NCBI GenBank assembly: GCA_036843405.1
Contig: DAITSJ010000034.1
Location: forward strand, 1-19,154
Length of the DNA stretch: 19,154 bases
Origin: DGNJ01 sp002388905
GTDB lineage: Bacteria; Pseudomonadota; Gammaproteobacteria; Pseudomonadales; Porticoccaceae
Direction of reading: 5' to 3'
Positions 16,869-19,154 of the stretch are shown here, one piece after another. Position 1 is the first letter of the stretch. Every line of letters begins with the position of its first letter. The position numbers and the translations under genes were made by a program. The notes under the pieces are model-generated. The model did not search any database. It saw nothing but the letters and a program-made list of their open reading frames with translations, and had not been told where the DNA came from.

Positions 16869-17203
16869 TCACTCGACGGCGCTTTGCGCAACGAGCGAAC
16901 AAATGCCCGAAGTCCGATCGGCCACCCCTCACAAAGTAATAATAAAAGACTTTGCCTGATTGGCTTTGCCAACCTATTGACCCTCGAAATGCTCGATTCG
17001 AAGCAGCCGGGTTTTACCCACACCATCAACGGCGGATGCAATCAACCACAGTGAAAAGTGATATCGAAGACCCTGTGGGGTATATTGACAGATCTCAGTG
17101 TCATAAAGAGACTGTCGGGTGACGAAAAGGCTCCACCCGACCCAAAAACCGAACCGGGACCGAAACACCGTTCTTTTGACTATTCGCTGTAGAGGGCGAA
17201 AAA
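16869..17203. other. Intergenic region between gspM and the metallophosphoesterase gene
   Basis: About 335 bp with no credible gene. It holds an 8-bp perfect inverted repeat, GTCGGGTG (17114-17121) with CACCCGAC (17134-17141), and a TTGACA hexamer (17085-17090) that lacks a matching -10 box. No T-tract terminator for the gsp operon is apparent on the plus strand. Confidence 0.5.
17114..17141. other. 8-bp inverted repeat upstream of the phosphoesterase gene
   Basis: GTCGGGTG and its exact complement CACCCGAC are separated by 12 nt. The hairpin would be stable but has no T-run on the plus strand (AAAAACC follows) and only a mixed T-rich tail on the minus strand. It may be a weak terminator, an mRNA stabiliser or an operator. 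Confidence 0.3.
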
Positions 17204-18190
17204 ATGACGGCTGTGAGCGATAACGAAACGATCGATCCCCTGGAAATGGAGAAACTGGGGCAGCGAGTTGGCTGCGATCATCTGGAGAAAAGGCTGGCCT
17301 TTGAGAAGCGGCAAAACCAGAAAGCTTTCTGGACACACGGAAAGCTATTCCATCTGGAAAATTCCTTCGTCGCCCAAAAAATGATGGCGCTATTTTTCCG
17401 CGCCCTGGCCCTGCACGAACGAGGAGCCCGAAATGCATCAAGCCTGGTTATACGGGAAAATGAATTTTTCCTGCCCGATCTGCCCAACGCCTTCGATGGT
17501 TTCCGGATTCTTCACCTCAGCGACCTTCACGTGGACATGGTGCCATCGGGTGTAGAGATATTGACAAACAGGCTCCAGGAGATTGATTACGATATTTGCG
17601 TGATGACGGGCGACTACCGCGGAAAAACATACGGGCCCATAGATCACACCATCAGCCTCATATCCCATATCAAAGAGAACCTGCACGGCCAGGTGTTCGC
17701 GGTATTGGGAAACCACGACAGTATTGGGATGGTGCCTTTTATGGAAAGAATGGATATCGACGTTCTCTTAAACGAGAGTGTTCTTTTTAAAAAAGAGGGG
17801 CAAACCCTATTCATTGGCGGAATTGACGATGCACATTACTTTCAGGCTCATGATATCGAAGCGTCTCTCAAGGGCTGCCCTTCGGGAATCCCGAAAATTC
17901 TTTTATCCCATACGCCGGAAGTGTATCGACAGGCCGCGCAATTGGGCTACGACGTCTTTCTCTGCGGCCATACCCATGGCGGCCAAATATGCCTTCCGGG
18001 CGGCATCCCCCTGACCCTCGAATCCCGGTGCCCGAGGCATATGGGAAGTGGAGCCTGGCAACATGAAGGGATGTCGGGTTATACCAATGTCGGTTCCGGA
18101 ACGTCCATTATCAATTTACGATTCAACTGCCCACCGGAAATTGCAATCCATACCCTGAGAAAGTCCGGAACTGTATCCGGACATCAATAG
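17204..18190 (+). CDS. Calcineurin-like metallophosphoesterase (YkuE/LpxG-like)
   Basis: Two-metal phosphoesterase. The 328-residue product has the full set of family motifs: DLHVD (D107, H109), GDYRG (D137), GNHD (N170-D172), the isolated His of SHTPE (H236) and GHTHGG (H256, H258). This motif set resembles YkuE-type and LpxG-type enzymes, the latter cleaving UDP-2,3-diacylglucosamine in lipid A synthesis, but the substrate cannot be read from sequence. Residues 1-85 form a charged, mostly helical extension with no signal peptide or membrane segment, so a cytoplasmic or peripheral location is likely. An AGAGGG ribosome site lies about 7 nt before the ATG. It is convergent with the CarS-like gene and shares 7 bp with it at the stops. 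Confidence 0.9.
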   Translation: MTAVSDNETIDPLEMEKLGQRVGCDHLEKRLAFEKRQNQKAFWTHGKLFHLENSFVAQKMMALFFRALALHERGARNASSLVIRENEFFLPDLPNAFDGFRILHLSDLHVDMVPSGVEILTNRLQEIDYDICVMTGDYRGKTYGPIDHTISLISHIKENLHGQVFAVLGNHDSIGMVPFMERMDIDVLLNESVLFKKEGQTLFIGGIDDAHYFQAHDIEASLKGCPSGIPKILLSHTPEVYRQAAQLGYDVFLCGHTHGGQICLPGGIPLTLESRCPRHMGSGAWQHEGMSGYTNVGSGTSIINLRFNCPPEIAIHTLRKSGTVSGHQ

Positions 18191-18663
18191 GGCTTTTTGC
18201 GTAACCCGACCCTGTAGAGCAACGGAGACAGCGTCATTGCCAGCACGACAAAAATCAATCCGCATAGCAGTATACTTGGCCATTGATAATCGAGGATAAA
18301 TGCTCCTGCTATGAGCGGCAAAAATGTCTCCGGCACCTGATCCAGAAGAAGAGACTGGCTGCTTGCAGGCTTGCCAAGCCGGCGCTTGATAAAGCTCGAC
18401 AGCAAATCACCCGCCATGGTGAATACGCCGAAAACAAATCCAGCGCGCCAGGAAAGTCCCATCAATACGGCAAATAATGTCGTGGCAATTATCGATGAAA
18501 TAAGCCCTCTCCATGTCTTTGATCTTCCGAAAAGAGGGTTACCATCGGAAAGCGTATAGCCATTATCGATTGGTTTCCGGCCGCGCTTGCCGAAAAGCTT
18601 GGCGGCCAAAATAGGCGAACCGTTGGCAATCGCCAACAAAATCAGCAACTTAATCTCTAACAT
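18184..18663 (-). CDS. CarS/DUF46-family CDP-alcohol (CDP-archaeol synthase-type) membrane protein
   Basis: 159-residue polytopic membrane protein. It carries the hallmarks of the CarS family, the enzymes that in archaea use CTP to make CDP-archaeol. These are IANGSPILAAKLFG, PIDNGYTLSDGNPLFG, SKTWRG, GDLLSSFIKRRLG and LLLDQVPE. About five hydrophobic segments are visible (roughly 4-22, 53-70, 72-90, 112-126, 130-150). It is slightly shorter than archaeal CarS. Bacterial homologues exist and are annotated as CDP-archaeol synthase or CDP-diglyceride synthetase-like; the true substrate in a bacterium is probably a diacyl or modified lipid phosphate, which is inference. An in-frame TAG two codons upstream fixes the ATG as the first possible start. 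No strong ribosome site is visible. Confidence 0.88.
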   Translation of the reverse strand: MLEIKLLILLAIANGSPILAAKLFGKRGRKPIDNGYTLSDGNPLFGRSKTWRGLISSIIATTLFAVLMGLSWRAGFVFGVFTMAGDLLSSFIKRRLGKPASSQSLLLDQVPETFLPLIAGAFILDYQWPSILLCGLIFVVLAMTLSPLLYRVGLRKKPY

Positions 18664-18771
18664 GGGCTACATTTTTCATTTCCGGGTCCGGCGCGCCCCG
18701 CGTCACTGACAGGACAATCTTATGGCTGACATCTGTTGCCGGAAGGCCACGTGGGTTTTGTTCTTTTCCGA

Positions 18772-18777
18772 ATTATA
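18772..18777 (-). promoter_or_regulatory. Candidate -10 box for the carS-like gene
   Basis: The minus strand reads a consensus TATAAT about 109 nt upstream of the ATG. The expected -35 region (17 nt further up) is a poor match to TTGACA, so recognition is uncertain. The position, downstream of the terminator at 19011-19038, fits an independent promoter for this gene. Confidence 0.4.
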
Positions 18778-18883
18778 GTAGGTGTGGATGCCCGGTATTC
18801 CATAAAATACTGACAAGCCACTACGGGATTAAGTCCGATATTGGCCGCGGCATTTTATTCGCCTTGCCCCTGGCCACGATGCT

Positions 18884-18991
18884 TCAGTGCGCTGATCGGG
18901 CGTGCCCCCGGCCAAGCCGGCATCCCGCCGAGGGTCTGCCCCGCGAGCGCAGCGAGTGTTTTGGGTATTTGTCGAATCTGAGAGTTCTCAT
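18884..18991 (-). CDS. Possible 35-residue basic small protein (unsupported by homology)
   Basis: A short minus-strand frame begins MRTLRFDKYPKHSLRSRG and ends at TGA (18886-18884). It is rich in Arg, His and Lys, and has one Cys. A strong GGGAGG ribosome site lies about 5 nt before the ATG, which is the only reason to list it. It sits directly downstream of an intrinsic terminator on the same strand with no promoter between, so expression would need read-through. I recognise no family; it may be a chance ORF. Confidence 0.2.
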   Translation of the reverse strand: MRTLRFDKYPKHSLRSRGRPSAGCRLGRGHARSAH

Positions 18992-19010
18992 TATGACCTC
19001 CCGTCACAAT

Positions 19011-19038
19011 AAACAAAAACCCCGGCACGAGGCCGGGG
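19011..19038 (-). terminator. Rho-independent terminator (minus strand)
   Basis: On the minus strand CCCCGGC (19038-19032), loop CTCGT, then GCCGGGG (19026-19020) form a perfect 7-bp GC stem followed by TTTTTGTTT. The flanking AACAAA/TTTGTT can extend pairing, and the plus strand reads CTTTGTTATTT after the stem, so it may work both ways. It follows the tRNA-tail-like element by about 10 nt, the usual distance for a tRNA terminator. Confidence 0.88.
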
Positions 19039-19048
19039 CTTTGTTATT

Positions 19049-19154
19049 TGGCGGCGAGGGAGGGATTACTCGGGTCTGCGACCCTCGCCCTTCGGGTCAG
19101 CAACGCTGTCGCGTTGCTGCTGTCTCGCGCCTGCCGGCGCTCGGCTCGAACCGG
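19049..19154 (-). other. tRNA 3'-end-like tail interrupted by a cluster of three hairpins
   Basis: On the minus strand the window edge starts CCGGTTCGA, a T-loop-like sequence. About 78 nt later comes AATCCCTCCCTCGCCGCCA, which looks like the 3' half of a T-stem plus acceptor stem and CCA of a serine-type tRNA. The intervening segment contains three small inverted repeats: GCGCC/GGCGC (19127-19140), AGCAACGC/GCGTTGCT (19099-19118, perfect 8 bp with TGTC loop) and GACCC/GGGTC (19080-19098). The 5' CCGG does not pair with the CCCTC tail, so it is not simply one intact tRNA with an insertion. From memory, similar hairpin-bearing tRNA tails occur near tRNA genes in pseudomonads and relatives. A complete tRNA may lie just beyond the edge. 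Confidence 0.5.

Larger units (their letters stand above)
18664..19010. other. Intergenic region upstream of the carS-like gene
   Basis: About 350 bp between the CarS-like start and the terminator. Apart from the TATAAT at 18772-18777 and a possible short minus-strand ORF (18884-18991), I see only G/C-rich filler with repeated GCGAG words (18939-18957). No family-level gene is recognisable. Confidence 0.5.

Noticed and set aside
16960..16972. TTGGC-TTT-GCCAA hairpin after gspM as a terminator
   Set aside because: Only a 5-bp stem with no T-tract following it.

Overview
The window reads as high-GC gammaproteobacterial DNA. Dense overlapping ORFs with G/C-rich third positions, a canonical gspC-to-gspM type II secretion operon and a Pseudomonas/Cellvibrio-like tRNA-tail repeat at the right edge all point that way. 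A marine or polysaccharide-degrading gammaproteobacterium is plausible, but genus is not determinable from the sequence alone.

Left third (1-6316, minus strand): one uninterrupted reading frame of at least 2105 codons, running off the left edge. It starts with a Sec signal peptide, then a divergent beta module, seven fibronectin-III-like modules with a conserved cysteine pair, an SpvB/TcaC-type N-terminal toxin domain, seven FG-GAP/VCBS calcium-loop motifs, and RHS/YD repeats that continue out of view. Because it has no stop in the window it is easily missed, and many short plus-strand ORFs here are only its shadows. It looks like a giant secreted RHS/Tc-toxin-like polymorphic protein whose C-terminal (possibly toxic or variable) end lies outside the window.

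Middle (6317-7150): an AT-rich intergenic region of about 830 bp between two divergent units, with a palindrome, a possible -10 box and a stem-loop just before gspC.

Centre (7151-16868, plus strand): eleven tightly packed genes gspC, D, E, F, G, H, I, J, K, L, M. They encode the inner-membrane platform (C, F, L, M), ATPase (E), secretin (D) and five pseudopilins (G-K). Most junctions overlap (1, 4 or 20 bp). GspC has no PDZ domain. No gspN or prepilin peptidase is seen here. The divergent giant protein has a signal peptide and so is a candidate, unproven, substrate of this system.

Right (17204-18663): a calcineurin-like metallophosphoesterase (plus) and a CarS/DUF46 CDP-alcohol synthase-type membrane protein (minus) are convergent, with stop codons overlapping by 7 bp. 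Right edge (18664-19154): a carS promoter candidate, a possible 35-codon ORF, a strong minus-strand intrinsic terminator, and a tRNA 3'-end-like tail interrupted by a hairpin cluster.
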